Assembly: GCF_042680565.1 (NCBI RefSeq)
Contig: NZ_JBHUEJ010000015.1
Location: 62,001-126,000 of the forward strand
Source: Ottowia flava
Lineage (GTDB): Bacteria; Pseudomonadota; Gammaproteobacteria; Burkholderiales; Burkholderiaceae_C
Reading direction: 5' to 3'
DNA length: 64,000 nucleotides
Of this stretch, positions 25,546 to 34,330 are shown piece after piece. The notes under the pieces are model-generated. The model saw only the letters and a list, made by a program, of their open reading frames with translations. It had not been told where the DNA came from and searched no databases. A program made the translations under genes and the position numbers. How positions within the stretch are numbered: the stretch's first letter is position 1; each line of letters opens with the position of its first letter.

Positions 25546-26947
25546 GGGCGCCCTCCGGGGTGACTCCGTCGGCGGCCGACAGCGCCTCGACCACCCGCTC
25601 CATCCGCATGAAACGGGACCCCTTGACCCCCACGCTCGCCGACTGCGCCAGCAGCGTGCGCACAGCGTCGTTCAGCGCTTCGATGGTCTCGAAATGAAGG
25701 CCACCGCCAAAAGCCATGGCCGCGTGGATCGCCATGGGGCCATGCGCAAGCAGCCGCTCGACACCGCGCTCGCGCGCGTAGGCGCCGACCTCGGCGTGGA
25801 ACTCGGGGCCTTGGCCGCCCACCTCGCCCATGTCTCCCAGCACCAGCAGGCGCGGACCGGGCAGCTCGGCCAGGACATCGACAATGGCGCGCACCGAGTC
25901 GGGGTTGGCGTTGTACGTGTCGTCGATCAGCGTGATGCTGCGGCCACGATGCCGGATGATCGCCGTGCGCGAGCGGCCCTTCACCGGCACAAAAGTCGTG
26001 AGACCTTGCGCCATGGCATCGACAGGCACGCCCGCTGCCGTGCAACACGCGAGCGCAGCCAGCGCGTTGCGCAAATTATGACGCCCCGCCACATACAGAT
26101 CGAATGCCACATCACCGGCCGGCGTGGCGGCCACGGCCTGCCAGCGGTCTCCTTGCCAAGCGCTGGCGCGCAAGCTCACGCTCCCAGAATGCTCTCCAAA
26201 CAATAGCTGCAAGCGCCCTTCTGACATGGATTTCCAAACGTTTTCATACTCATCTTCGGCCGGGAAGATCGCGCAGCCATCGGCATGAAGCGCACGAAAT
26301 ACCGACCCGTTCTCGCGCGCTACCGCCTCCACCGTGGCCATGAACTCCTGGTGCTCACGCTGCGCGTTGTTGACCAAACCCACCGTCGGCTCGGCGACCG
26401 ACGCCAGATAGGCGATCTCGCCCGGGTGGTTCATGCCCAGCTCGACCACCGCCACGCGGTGGTGCGCACGCAGCCGCAAAAGCGTCAGGGGCAGGCCGAT
26501 ATCGTTGTTGAAGTTGCCCTGCGTGGCCAGCGCATCGTCGCCACGCCAGGCATGAAGGATCGACGCAATCATCTGCGTCACCGTGGTCTTGCCGTTGCTC
26601 CCCGTCACGGCAATCAGCGGCCCTTCAAAGCGCCGGCGCCATTGCCGGGCCAAATCGCCCAACGCGAGGCGCGCATCGGCAACCAGCACCCCTGGCAGCC
26701 CGCTGGCCAGCAGCCTGTCGGCCGCGGCTTCCGCACACAGCACGGCCGTCGCCCCCTGGGCCACCGCCTCGGCCATGAAGTCGGCGGCATCGAAGCGCTC
26801 GCCCTTCAGCGCCACGAACAGATCGCCCGCCTGCAAGCTGCGCGTATCCGTGTGCACACGCTGCACCAGCGCGGCTCCGCTGCCCACCACACGGGCGCCC
26901 GGCAGCCATGCGGCAACCTGCTCCAGAGAAAGCGCCATGCCGCTCAT
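25535..26947 (-). CDS. murF: UDP-MurNAc-tripeptide--D-Ala-D-Ala ligase MurF
   Basis: A 470-residue Mur ligase adding D-Ala-D-Ala from Ddl. P-loop GSNGKTTVTQM at about 116-126; GMNHPGEIAYLA, and LIDDTYNANPDS in the central domain. Residues about 235-251 are encoded by a dispersed repeat copy. The ATG at 26945-26947 overlaps the murE stop; a second ATG lies three codons later. Confidence 0.95.
   Translation of the reverse strand: MSGMALSLEQVAAWLPGARVVGSGAALVQRVHTDTRSLQAGDLFVALKGERFDAADFMAEAVAQGATAVLCAEAAADRLLASGLPGVLVADARLALGDLARQWRRRFEGPLIAVTGSNGKTTVTQMIASILHAWRGDDALATQGNFNNDIGLPLTLLRLRAHHRVAVVELGMNHPGEIAYLASVAEPTVGLVNNAQREHQEFMATVEAVARENGSVFRALHADGCAIFPAEDEYENVWKSMSEGRLQLLFGEHSGSVSLRASAWQGDRWQAVAATPAGDVAFDLYVAGRHNLRNALAALACCTAAGVPVDAMAQGLTTFVPVKGRSRTAIIRHRGRSITLIDDTYNANPDSVRAIVDVLAELPGPRLLVLGDMGEVGGQGPEFHAEVGAYARERGVERLLAHGPMAIHAAMAFGGGLHFETIEALNDAVRTLLAQSASVGVKGSRFMRMERVVEALSAADGVTPEGAHAA
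26200..26245 (+). repeat. Dispersed repeat copy inside murF
   Basis: AACAATAGCTGCAAGCGCCC followed by TTCTGACATGGATTTCC matches the core. It is in frame in murF (residues about 235-250). Confidence 0.65.
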
Positions 26948-28449
26948 GCGCCTGCGCCTTTCCCAGCGGCGCGCGCGGTGAAGGCGCGCTGCACCTGATC
27001 GACGTCCGAGAACGGCAGGCGCTGGCCGCGCACTTCCTGGTAGGTCTCGTGGCCTTTTCCTGCCACCAGCACCACATCCTGCGCATTCGCGGCACACATG
27101 GTTGAGAGGATGGCCTGGGCTCGGTCCAGCTCGACCTGCACCGCGCCTGGCGCGCTCAGTCCCACCAGCATCTGTTCGACGATGGTCTCCGGCGCTTCGT
27201 CGCGCGGATTGTCGCTGGTGATCACCAGGCGGTCGGCAGCGCCTTCAGCCGCTGCGGCCATCAGCGGGCGCTTGCCGGCGTCGCGGTTGCCCCCGCAGCC
27301 GAACACGCACCACAGCCTGCCGCCACGCGCCAGCGCGAGTGGGCGCAAGGCAGCAAGCGCCTTGGCCAGCGCGTCAGGCGTGTGCGCGTAATCGACCACC
27401 GCCATGGGCGCTCCGGGCGCATCCAGGCGCTCCAGGCGACCCGGCACCGGCAGCAAGACCTGACAGGCGGCCGCCGCGTCCGCCAGGGGCACGTCCAAAG
27501 CACGCAGCACCCCCAGCACGCCCATCAGGTTGCTGGCGTTGTAGTCCCCGATCAGGGGCGTCGTGACCGTGACGGTTTGCTCACCTTCACGCACCCGCCA
27601 CTGCAAGCCCTCAGGCCCGTACCGCAGGTCAAGCGCCTGCAGCCGCGCCGCCTGACGCAGCGAAACTGTCCAGACGTCCAACCCGCGCTGTTCGGCCAAC
27701 TCGACCAGTTCTGGGCCCCGCGGATCGTCGATGTTGATCACGGCCGCGCGCAGACCGGGCCAGCGGAACAGGTCTGCCTTGGACTCCCAATAGGCCTGCA
27801 TGCTGCCGTGGTAATCCAGATGGTCCTGCGTGAAATTGGTGAACACCGCCACGCGGATCGCCATGCCATCCAGACGGTGCTCGGCGATGCCGATCGAGGA
27901 CGCTTCGATGGCGCAGCTGCGCACGCCCGCATCGACAAAGTCGCGCAGGCGGCGCTGCAGCAACACGGGGTCCGGCGTGGTCATGCCGGTGGCTTCCACG
28001 ACTGGCGCCACACCAATACCCAAAGTGCCCACCAGCGCGCATGGGGAAAGCGCCGGCAGCTCCAATTTCGAGAGCAGATTGGACAACCACCACGCAGTCG
28101 ATGTCTTGCCATTGGTGCCCGTAACAGCCACCATGTTCAGCGCGCGCGACGGGTGCTCGTAGTAAGCGTCGGCCACCAGGCCGGTGGCGGTCTTGAGTTG
28201 GGGGTACACAGCGATGGCCGGGTCGTCAAAGCCAAACGCGCCTGCGCCCTCGCGCTCCACCAGACAGGCCTGCGCGCCCTGAGCCAGCGCCGCGCCGACA
28301 AAGTGGCGACCATCGGTCGCCGCACCCGGCCAGGCTATAAAGCCATCGCCCGCACGCACCTGGCGGCTGTCGGCGTGCAACTGCCCCGTGACGCGCGAGC
28401 GCAGCCAGCGGGCCGCTTCCTGCGGGGTATCAAGCGTGGGCAGCGTCAT
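26944..28449 (-). CDS. murE: UDP-MurNAc-dipeptide--diaminopimelate ligase MurE
   Basis: A 501-residue Mur ligase. P-loop GTNGKTSTAW at about 111-120; TTPDPVLLQRRL; and CVFGCGGNRDAGKRPLM. The specificity loop reads SDNPRDEAP, whose DNPR signature marks the meso-diaminopimelate enzyme rather than the Lys type, consistent with dapF in the same window. One base separates it from ftsI. Confidence 0.96.
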   Translation of the reverse strand: MTLPTLDTPQEAARWLRSRVTGQLHADSRQVRAGDGFIAWPGAATDGRHFVGAALAQGAQACLVEREGAGAFGFDDPAIAVYPQLKTATGLVADAYYEHPSRALNMVAVTGTNGKTSTAWWLSNLLSKLELPALSPCALVGTLGIGVAPVVEATGMTTPDPVLLQRRLRDFVDAGVRSCAIEASSIGIAEHRLDGMAIRVAVFTNFTQDHLDYHGSMQAYWESKADLFRWPGLRAAVINIDDPRGPELVELAEQRGLDVWTVSLRQAARLQALDLRYGPEGLQWRVREGEQTVTVTTPLIGDYNASNLMGVLGVLRALDVPLADAAAACQVLLPVPGRLERLDAPGAPMAVVDYAHTPDALAKALAALRPLALARGGRLWCVFGCGGNRDAGKRPLMAAAAEGAADRLVITSDNPRDEAPETIVEQMLVGLSAPGAVQVELDRAQAILSTMCAANAQDVVLVAGKGHETYQEVRGQRLPFSDVDQVQRAFTARAAGKGAGA

Positions 28450-28450
28450 G

Positions 28451-30187
28451 TCAGAACGACTCCTGCACCTGCTCGGCGACGATGGCAGGCTTGACCGCCA
28501 CGTCCGGCTGCACGCCCATGATGCGCAGCGTCTGCTGCACGACTTCGCTGAACACCGGCGCCGCCACCGTGCCGCCGTAGTAGGTGCCGTTGCTGGGCTC
28601 GTCGATCATGACGCCGACGATCAGGCGTGGCGACTCGATGGGCGCCATGCCGGTGAACCAGGCACGGTACCTGTTGGACGCATAACCCTTGCCGACCTGC
28701 TTGCGTGCCGTGCCGGACTTGCCGCCCACCGAATACCCCACCGTCTGGGCACGCTGGCCCGTGCCGCCAGGACCGGCCGCCATGGCCAGCATCTTGCGGA
28801 TGGCGCGAGCATTCTTGTCGGAAAACACCTTGACGCCCTGGATCGGCGTGTTGGAATCCAGCTTGAGCAGCGTGGCCGGGATGACCTCGCCACCATGCGA
28901 GAACGCGGTGTAGGAATGGACCATCTGGAACAGCGATGCCGACAGGCCATAGCCGTACGACATCGTGGCCTGCTCCACCGGCTTCCAGTTCTTCCAGTAG
29001 CGCACCCGGCCGGTGGCCGCGCCCGGGAAGGCCAAGTCCGGCTTGCGCCCGTAACCCAGCGCCGAATAGGTTTCCCACATTTCCTGCGGACGCAGCTTCT
29101 GCGCGATCTTCAGCGCGCCGACGTTGCTGGACTTCTGGATCACGCCCTCGACCGTCAGGTTGCCGTAGTTGTGCGTGTCCCGGATCGTGAAGCGGTCCAG
29201 CTGGTAGCTGCCGGGCGAGGTGTTGACCATGGTCTGCGGTGTGACGCGCCCCGCCTCCAGCGCAATGCCCACGGTGATGGGCTTCATGGTGGAGCCCGGC
29301 TCGAACGTGTCCGTCAAGGCGATGTTGCGCAACTGCGCGCCGCTCAGGTTCTTGCGGTTGTCCGGCGAATAGCTCGGGTAGTTGGCCAGGGCCAGCACCT
29401 CGCCCGTCTGCGCATCCAGCACGACCACGCTGCCCGATTTGGCTTTGTGCGCCAGCACGGAGTCGCGTAGCTTCTGGTAGGCGAAAAACTGCACCTTGGA
29501 GTCGATTGACAGCTGAATGTCTTTGCCATCCACCGGTGGCACTTCATCACCCACCGCTTCCACCGCACGCCCCAGCCGGTCCTTGATGACGCGGCGCGAA
29601 CCCGGCTTGCCCGCCAATTCCTTGTCGAACGACAGCTCAGCACCTTCCTGACCATGGTTTTCGACGTTGGCGAAGCCGACCACGTGCGCGGCGGCCTCAC
29701 CTTCGGGGTACTTGCGCTTGTATTCGCGGCGCTGGTGAATGCCGGGGATCTTCAGCTCGGCGATCTGCTTGGCGATGGGCTCGTCCACCTGGCGCTTGAT
29801 CCAGACGAAGGTCTTGTCCTCGTCGGCCAGTTTCTTGTTCAAATCGGCCATCGGCATGCCCAGCAGCTTGGCCAGTTGCTGCAGCTTGGCAGGGTCGCGC
29901 TCCACGTCTTCCGGAATGGCCCAGATGCTGGGCGCCACGACGCTGGAGGCCAACAACAAGCCATTGCGATCAAAGATACGGCCGCGGCTGGCTGGCATGT
30001 CCAGCGTGCGGGCAAAACGCACCTCGCCCTGGCGCTGGAAGAAGGCGTTGCCGAACACCTGAACGTAAGCGGCGCGGCCAATCAGCACGATGAAGGCCAG
30101 CGCCAGCATCGCCACGATGAACTTGCTGCGCCAGACCGGCGTCTTGGACGCCAGCAGCGGACTGGAGGTATAGCGGATGTCCCTCAC
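28451..30187 (-). CDS. ftsI: Septal transpeptidase FtsI (PBP3)
   Basis: A 578-residue class B penicillin-binding protein with one N-terminal membrane anchor (about 20-42). Active-site motifs are in order: STMK (about 299), SSN (about 354) and KSGT (about 490). The dimerisation block RGRIFDRNGLLLASS follows the anchor. It cross-links septal peptidoglycan with FtsW. The GTG at 30185-30187 overlaps the ftsL stop (GTGA). The start MRDIRYTSSPLL is supported by its position just before the anchor. Confidence 0.95.
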   Translation of the reverse strand: MRDIRYTSSPLLASKTPVWRSKFIVAMLALAFIVLIGRAAYVQVFGNAFFQRQGEVRFARTLDMPASRGRIFDRNGLLLASSVVAPSIWAIPEDVERDPAKLQQLAKLLGMPMADLNKKLADEDKTFVWIKRQVDEPIAKQIAELKIPGIHQRREYKRKYPEGEAAAHVVGFANVENHGQEGAELSFDKELAGKPGSRRVIKDRLGRAVEAVGDEVPPVDGKDIQLSIDSKVQFFAYQKLRDSVLAHKAKSGSVVVLDAQTGEVLALANYPSYSPDNRKNLSGAQLRNIALTDTFEPGSTMKPITVGIALEAGRVTPQTMVNTSPGSYQLDRFTIRDTHNYGNLTVEGVIQKSSNVGALKIAQKLRPQEMWETYSALGYGRKPDLAFPGAATGRVRYWKNWKPVEQATMSYGYGLSASLFQMVHSYTAFSHGGEVIPATLLKLDSNTPIQGVKVFSDKNARAIRKMLAMAAGPGGTGQRAQTVGYSVGGKSGTARKQVGKGYASNRYRAWFTGMAPIESPRLIVGVMIDEPSNGTYYGGTVAAPVFSEVVQQTLRIMGVQPDVAVKPAIVAEQVQESF

Positions 30188-30498
30188 GGCGTCCGTCCTT
30201 GCGCCGGGGGCGCCGAAGCCACTGGCGACACCGCGCTCGCCGAAGTCACGTATTCGGTGACGGCCGGCGTCACCGTGCGCATGGCCAACTTGTCCTTGGC
30301 CAAGGTTTCGACGCGCAGCGACGTTGCCGCGGCGCGCTTTTCCACTTCCAGGCGCCCATGCTCGGTTTCGAGGCGATGCGCCTCGGCAACGGCGCGATCC
30401 AGTTCCGTGAACAGGCGGCGCGAGTCGTACTGCACCCGAACCAGGTACATCGCCGACACCATCAAGGCGGCCAGCAGAACGATCGCAAGCCGGGTCAT
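30184..30498 (-). CDS. ftsL: Divisome protein FtsL
   Basis: A 104-residue bitopic protein: one N-terminal helix (about 4-20) followed by a heptad-rich periplasmic coiled coil (DSRRLFTELDRAVAEAHRLE) and a short Ala/Pro-rich tail. It fits FtsL by size, topology and position between rsmH and ftsI. It overlaps both neighbours by 4 nt. Confidence 0.92.
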   Translation of the reverse strand: MTRLAIVLLAALMVSAMYLVRVQYDSRRLFTELDRAVAEAHRLETEHGRLEVEKRAAATSLRVETLAKDKLAMRTVTPAVTEYVTSASAVSPVASAPPAQGRTP

Positions 30499-31436
30499 GC
30501 GCGCCCCCCGCGATGGTTCGCAGGCAGCGGTGCCTGGGTGCGTTCGGCCACGCGCATGATGGCGCTGCGCGCACGCGGGTTGGCAGCGACTTCGGCTTCG
30601 CCCGGGCGCACGCGCGCCAGTGCGCGCAGCAAGGTCGGCGCCGGCTCGGCGAAGGGCGCGCGGCGGTCCACCACGGCACGCGAGTGCCGCGCAATGAACT
30701 GCTTGACGATGCGGTCTTCCAGCGAATGGAAGCTGATCACCACGAGCCGACCTCCGGGTTGAAGCACATGCAGGCTGCCTTCTAGCGCCTGCTGGAGCTC
30801 TTCAAGCTCCCCGTTGACGAAAATCCGAACAGCCTGAAATGTGCGCGTTGCAGGGTTCTGGCCCGGCTCGCGGGTTTTGACCGCGCCAGCCACGAGTTCG
30901 GCCAATTCAGCGGTGGATGCAAGAGGGCCCCGTTCCTGTCGGCGCGCGACAATCGCCTTTGCAATGGGGACAGCAAACCGTTCTTCGCCGTAGTCACGAA
31001 TCACCTCTGCAATCTGCCGTTGATCGGCCACCGCCAGCCACTCCGCAGCACTTTGGCCCCGCGTGGGGTCCATGCGCATGTCGAGTGGACCGTCGGCACG
31101 AAAAGAAAAACCCCGCTCGGGGTTGTCGATCTGCGGCGAGCTGATGCCCAGGTCCATCAACACCCCGGTCACGCTGGCCGGCGGCAACTCGCCCAGCGCC
31201 GCAAAGCCCTGGTGCCTGATCGAGAAACGCTCGTCGCGGATTTGCGCGGCCTCGGCCAGCGCCTCCGGGTCCTTGTCGAAAGCCAGCAGACGCCCCGCCG
31301 CCCCCAGTTGGGCCAGCAGCGCGCGCGAATGGCCCCCGCGCCCGAAGGTGGCGTCCACGTAGAGGCCATCTGCACGGGTGATCAGTGCGTCGATCGCCTC
31401 GTTCAGCAAGACGGTGGTGTGCGTCCATGTGTTCAC
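30495..31436 (-). CDS. rsmH: 16S rRNA (cytosine-1402-N4)-methyltransferase RsmH
   Basis: A 313-residue SAM methyltransferase (MraW). Blocks: HTTVLLNEAIDAL, YVDATFGRGGHSRALL (SAM loop), LMDLGISSPQIDNPERGFSF and VISFHSLEDRIVKQF. It methylates C1402 of 16S rRNA. The GTG at 31434-31436 is the best start; family proteins begin with the same H-T-T-V-L-L block within ten residues. Sixteen bases separate it from mraZ. Confidence 0.95.
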   Translation of the reverse strand: MNTWTHTTVLLNEAIDALITRADGLYVDATFGRGGHSRALLAQLGAAGRLLAFDKDPEALAEAAQIRDERFSIRHQGFAALGELPPASVTGVLMDLGISSPQIDNPERGFSFRADGPLDMRMDPTRGQSAAEWLAVADQRQIAEVIRDYGEERFAVPIAKAIVARRQERGPLASTAELAELVAGAVKTREPGQNPATRTFQAVRIFVNGELEELQQALEGSLHVLQPGGRLVVISFHSLEDRIVKQFIARHSRAVVDRRAPFAEPAPTLLRALARVRPGEAEVAANPRARSAIMRVAERTQAPLPANHRGGRA

Positions 31437-31452
31437 CGCGCAAGGCCTGCCG

Positions 31453-31881
31453 TTAGAAAACGAATTCCTTGAAGGAATCGGGCATGCCTTCTTCCAGCGC
31501 CTTGGCCTCCTCGGCTTCGTAACTCGCCTTGTCCCACAGCTCGAAGTGGGCCCCCATACCGAGCAACATGACTTCGCGCGTGATGTTGGCAGCGGCGCGC
31601 AATTCCGGCGCCACCAGCACGCGGCCGGTGGCATCCATCTCCACATCCATGGCGTTGCCCATGAAGATGCGTTTCCAGCGCTGCGCGCTCATGGGCAGTT
31701 GCACGATGCGGTCGCGGAATTTTTCCCATTCGGGACGCGGAAAGACCATCAGACAGCCGTCGGGGTGGCGCGTGATGGTCAACTGGCCGGCGGCCGTCGC
31801 CACCAGGACGTCACGATGCCGGGTCGGCACGGAAAGCCTCCCCTTTGCATCCAGACTCAGCGATGACGGCCCTTGAAACAC
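31453..31881 (-). CDS. mraZ: Transcriptional repressor MraZ
   Basis: A 142-residue protein of two SpoVT/AbrB-like MraZ domains: FQGPSSLSLDAKGRLSVPTRHR at the N-terminus and MDVEMDATGRVLVAPELRAAA in the second half. MraZ binds repeats upstream of its own gene and represses the dcw operon. The GTG at 31879-31881 gives the usual family N-terminus (MFQG...) and follows a GGGAAG ribosome binding site; the longer open frame to 31932 runs into the operator region. It heads the dcw cluster. Confidence 0.93.
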   Translation of the reverse strand: MFQGPSSLSLDAKGRLSVPTRHRDVLVATAAGQLTITRHPDGCLMVFPRPEWEKFRDRIVQLPMSAQRWKRIFMGNAMDVEMDATGRVLVAPELRAAANITREVMLLGMGAHFELWDKASYEAEEAKALEEGMPDSFKEFVF

Positions 31882-31918
31882 CTGACTTCCCTGCTTTGTG
31901 CCCAACAAGACGGGAAAG

Positions 31919-31954
31919 GCACTTTCCCCCACTTAATTGCACTTTTTTGCACTG
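31919..31954 (-). promoter_or_regulatory. Four-unit MraZ operator
   Basis: On the - strand the pentamer AGTGC or AGTGG occurs four times at an exact 10-nt period (starts on + at 31919, 31929, 31939, 31949). The known E. coli MraZ sites are short direct repeats at the same period. They lie 38-73 bp upstream of mraZ, and the distal unit overlaps the predicted -10 element, so binding would block RNA polymerase. Confidence 0.72.
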
Positions 31955-31978
31955 TAGCAGGAAAACGTCAAGCGGCAA
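31951..31978 (-). promoter_or_regulatory. dcw cluster promoter upstream of mraZ
   Basis: On the - strand an extended -10 (TGC-TACAGT, 31951-31956) and a -35-like TTGCCG (31973-31978) are 16 nt apart. A second candidate -35, TTGACG, is only 9 nt from this -10 and fits less well. Confidence 0.55.
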
Positions 31979-32258
31979 GGACGCCACACAAATTATTTCA
32001 ATGAAATCAAGACCTTAGCTGGGTTTTCGACCAGTTCGAAAAATAAAATCGCTTTGAAATTAGGCACTTAGCCTCGACAGTCAAAGTAGCGCCTGCACTA
32101 ACCGAATCCGCGCAGCCGCGCAACACTTAGCGCGACAAACGCACACTCGCGTGGCGCGGCGCGCTACGCTGAACCGCTGCATAGGCTGCCCGGCGGTGGC
32201 GACTTGCACCTGATTCCCTGGCGGCGGCACACACCCTTCGCCCAACTGGCCCAGTCAC
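31979..32258. other. Non-coding region between hslU and the dcw promoter
   Basis: Together with the flanking promoter and terminator this is the longest gap in the window (31882-32300). It is visibly AT-richer around 31985-32060. A 7-bp inverted repeat (TTTTCGA, 32024-32030 with 32036-32042) is present but has no T-run on the + side. I see no gene or RNA here. Confidence 0.6.
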
Positions 32259-32281
32259 AAAAAAGGGCCCCGAAGGGCCCT
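32259..32281 (-). terminator. Rho-independent terminator after hslU
   Basis: On the - strand GGGCCC-TTCG-GGGCCC (32265-32280) with a stable tetraloop is followed by a run of T residues (32259-32264), 20 bp after the hslU stop. Confidence 0.92.
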
Positions 32282-32300
32282 GGTGATCTCGCACACGCCG

Positions 32301-33635
32301 TCAGAGGATGTAGCGCGACAAATCTTCGTCCTTGCTCAGCGCCGACAGGCGCTGATCGACGTACGCGGCGTCGATGCGCACCGTCTGGCCCTCATGCCGC
32401 GTGGCGGCGAAGCTCAGTTCTTCCAGCAGTCGCTCCATGATGGTCGACAGGCGACGCGCGCCGATGTTCTCGGTGGACTCGTTCACGGCGAAGGCGATTT
32501 CGGCCAGCCGCGCGATGCCTTCTGCCGCGAAATCCAGCGTGACCCCCTCGGTCGCCATCAGCGCCTGGTACTGGCGCACCAGCGATGCGTCGGTCTGCGT
32601 CAGGATGGCCTCGAAGTCCTTGACCGACAACGATTGCAGCTCCACCCGGATCGGCAGCCGCCCCTGCAACTCGGGAATCAGGTCGCTGGGCCGCGACAGG
32701 TGGAACGCGCCCGACGCGATGAACAGGATGTGGTCGGTGCGCACGATGCCGTACTTGGTGGTCACCGTCGTGCCCTCGACCAGCGGAAGCAGGTCGCGCT
32801 GCACGCCCTGGCGCGACACCTCGGCGGTGCTGCCACCTTCCATGCTGCGCGACGCCACCTTGTCGATCTCGTCGATGAAGACGATGCCGTTCTGCTCCAG
32901 GTTGTGCAGCGCCTGCACTCGGATTTCATCTTCGTTGACCAGCTTGCCGGCTTCTTCGTCGACCAGCAGCTTCATGGCCTCGGCGATCTTCACGCGGCGC
33001 AGCTTGCGGCGCCCGGCGCCCAAGTTGCCCAGCACACCCTTGAGCTGCTCGGCCATGTCTTCCATGCCCGGCGGGCTCATGATTTCCATGGTGGGCGCGG
33101 GCTGGGCGAGTTCCAGCTCGATTTCCTTGTCGTCCAGTTGGCCTTCGCGCAGCTTCTTGCGGAAGGACTGGCGCGCCGAGCTGTCGCCCGCCGGCGCATT
33201 GCTGCCGTCGGCATTGCGGGCAGGCGGCAGCAGCACGTCCAGCACGCGGTCTTCGGCCAGGTCTTCGGCGCGCGAGCGGTGCTGCTTCATGGCCTGCTCG
33301 CGCTGCTGCTTGACCGCCATCTCGGCCAGGTCACGGATGATCGAATCGACGTCCTTGCCAACGTAGCCGACTTCGGTGAACTTGGTCGCCTCCACCTTGA
33401 TAAAGGGCGCATTGGCCAGCTTGGCCAGGCGGCGCGCAATCTCGGTCTTGCCCACGCCGGTGGGGCCGATCATCAGAATGTTCTTGGGCGTGATCTCGGG
33501 GCGCAGCTTTTCGTCGACCTGCTGGCGGCGCCAGCGGTTGCGCAGTGCGATGGCCACGGCGCGCTTGGCGTCCTGCTGACCCACGATGTGGCGGTCGAGT
33601 TCGGAGACGATTTCCTGCGGCGTCATGGAAGACAT
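32301..33635 (-). CDS. hslU: ATP-dependent protease ATPase subunit HslU (ClpY)
   Basis: A 444-residue AAA+ unfoldase that feeds substrates to HslV. The N-terminal MTPQEIVSELDRHIVGQ, Walker A GPTGVGKTE (about 56-64), Walker B IVFIDEIDKVA and the C-terminal RTIMERLLEELSF-like block and SKDEDLSRYIL tail are typical; the C-terminal tail docks into HslV. The I-domain lies between. It is downstream of hslV in the same orientation with 89 bp between, occupied by a repeat copy. Confidence 0.96.
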   Translation of the reverse strand: MSSMTPQEIVSELDRHIVGQQDAKRAVAIALRNRWRRQQVDEKLRPEITPKNILMIGPTGVGKTEIARRLAKLANAPFIKVEATKFTEVGYVGKDVDSIIRDLAEMAVKQQREQAMKQHRSRAEDLAEDRVLDVLLPPARNADGSNAPAGDSSARQSFRKKLREGQLDDKEIELELAQPAPTMEIMSPPGMEDMAEQLKGVLGNLGAGRRKLRRVKIAEAMKLLVDEEAGKLVNEDEIRVQALHNLEQNGIVFIDEIDKVASRSMEGGSTAEVSRQGVQRDLLPLVEGTTVTTKYGIVRTDHILFIASGAFHLSRPSDLIPELQGRLPIRVELQSLSVKDFEAILTQTDASLVRQYQALMATEGVTLDFAAEGIARLAEIAFAVNESTENIGARRLSTIMERLLEELSFAATRHEGQTVRIDAAYVDQRLSALSKDEDLSRYIL

Positions 33636-33654
33636 GAAGTATTTATGCCAAATA

Positions 33655-33712
33655 GGGCTGCAGCGCTACAACCATCTGCGCGAGCAGCTATGTTAAAAAT
33701 AGCAACCTGAGC
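33655..33712 (-). repeat. Dispersed repeat copy between hslV and hslU
   Basis: AGGGCTGCAGCGCTACAACC, ATCTGCGCGAGCAGCTATG and TTAAAAATAGC give a nearly complete copy. It lies in the intergenic region of an operon whose genes are usually only a few bases apart. Confidence 0.85.
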
Positions 33713-33724
33713 GACCGCTCGAGG

Positions 33725-34270
33725 TCAGAGCGTCTCGATCGTGTGGTGCATGTTGGTGTAGATGCACAGCTCGCCCGCGATTTCCAGCGCTTTCTTGACC
33801 ACCTGGTCGGCCGGCAGATCGGTGTGGTCCAGCAAGGCCTTGGCGGCCGATTGGGCGTAGGCGCCGCCCGAACCGATGGCCACCAGCCCGTGCTCCGGCT
33901 CCAGCACGTCGCCGTTGCCGGTGATGATGAGCGACGCTTCGCGGTCGGCCACCGCCAGCATGGCTTCCAGCCGGCGCAATACGCGGTCGGTGCGCCAGTC
34001 CTTGGTGAGCTCGATCGCTGCACGGGTCAGGTGGCCCTGGTGCTTTTCCAGCTTGGCTTCAAAGCGCTCGAACAGGGTGAACGCGTCGGCCGTGGCGCCC
34101 GCAAAGCCGGCCAGCACCTTGCCGTGGAACAGCTTGCGCACCTTGCGCGCCGAGCCCTTGACGACGATGTTGCCCAGCGTCACCTGGCCATCGCCACCGA
34201 TCGCCACCTGCCAGCCTTCGGGCGTCTGGCGCCGCACGCTGATGATTGTTGTGCCGTGAAAGGGTTCCAT
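33725..34270 (-). CDS. hslV: ATP-dependent protease peptidase subunit HslV (ClpQ)
   Basis: A 181-residue N-terminal-nucleophile threonine peptidase. After processing of MEPFHG the mature chain begins with Thr (TTIISVRR); VAIGGDGQVTLG, RKLFHGKVLAGFAGATADA and IGSGGAYAQSAA are conserved. It forms the proteolytic core of the HslUV complex. Confidence 0.96.
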   Translation of the reverse strand: MEPFHGTTIISVRRQTPEGWQVAIGGDGQVTLGNIVVKGSARKVRKLFHGKVLAGFAGATADAFTLFERFEAKLEKHQGHLTRAAIELTKDWRTDRVLRRLEAMLAVADREASLIITGNGDVLEPEHGLVAIGSGGAYAQSAAKALLDHTDLPADQVVKKALEIAGELCIYTNMHHTIETL

Positions 34271-34330
34271 CGCGTCCAGATGGGGGCGATGCGGCGCGGC
34301 GCAAGTCCTGCGCCACGCAAAAATTGGGGC

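Noticed and set aside
32024..32042. 7-bp inverted repeat upstream of the dcw promoter as a terminator
   Set aside because: It lacks a T-run in the required direction, and a much better terminator for hslU lies at 32259-32281.
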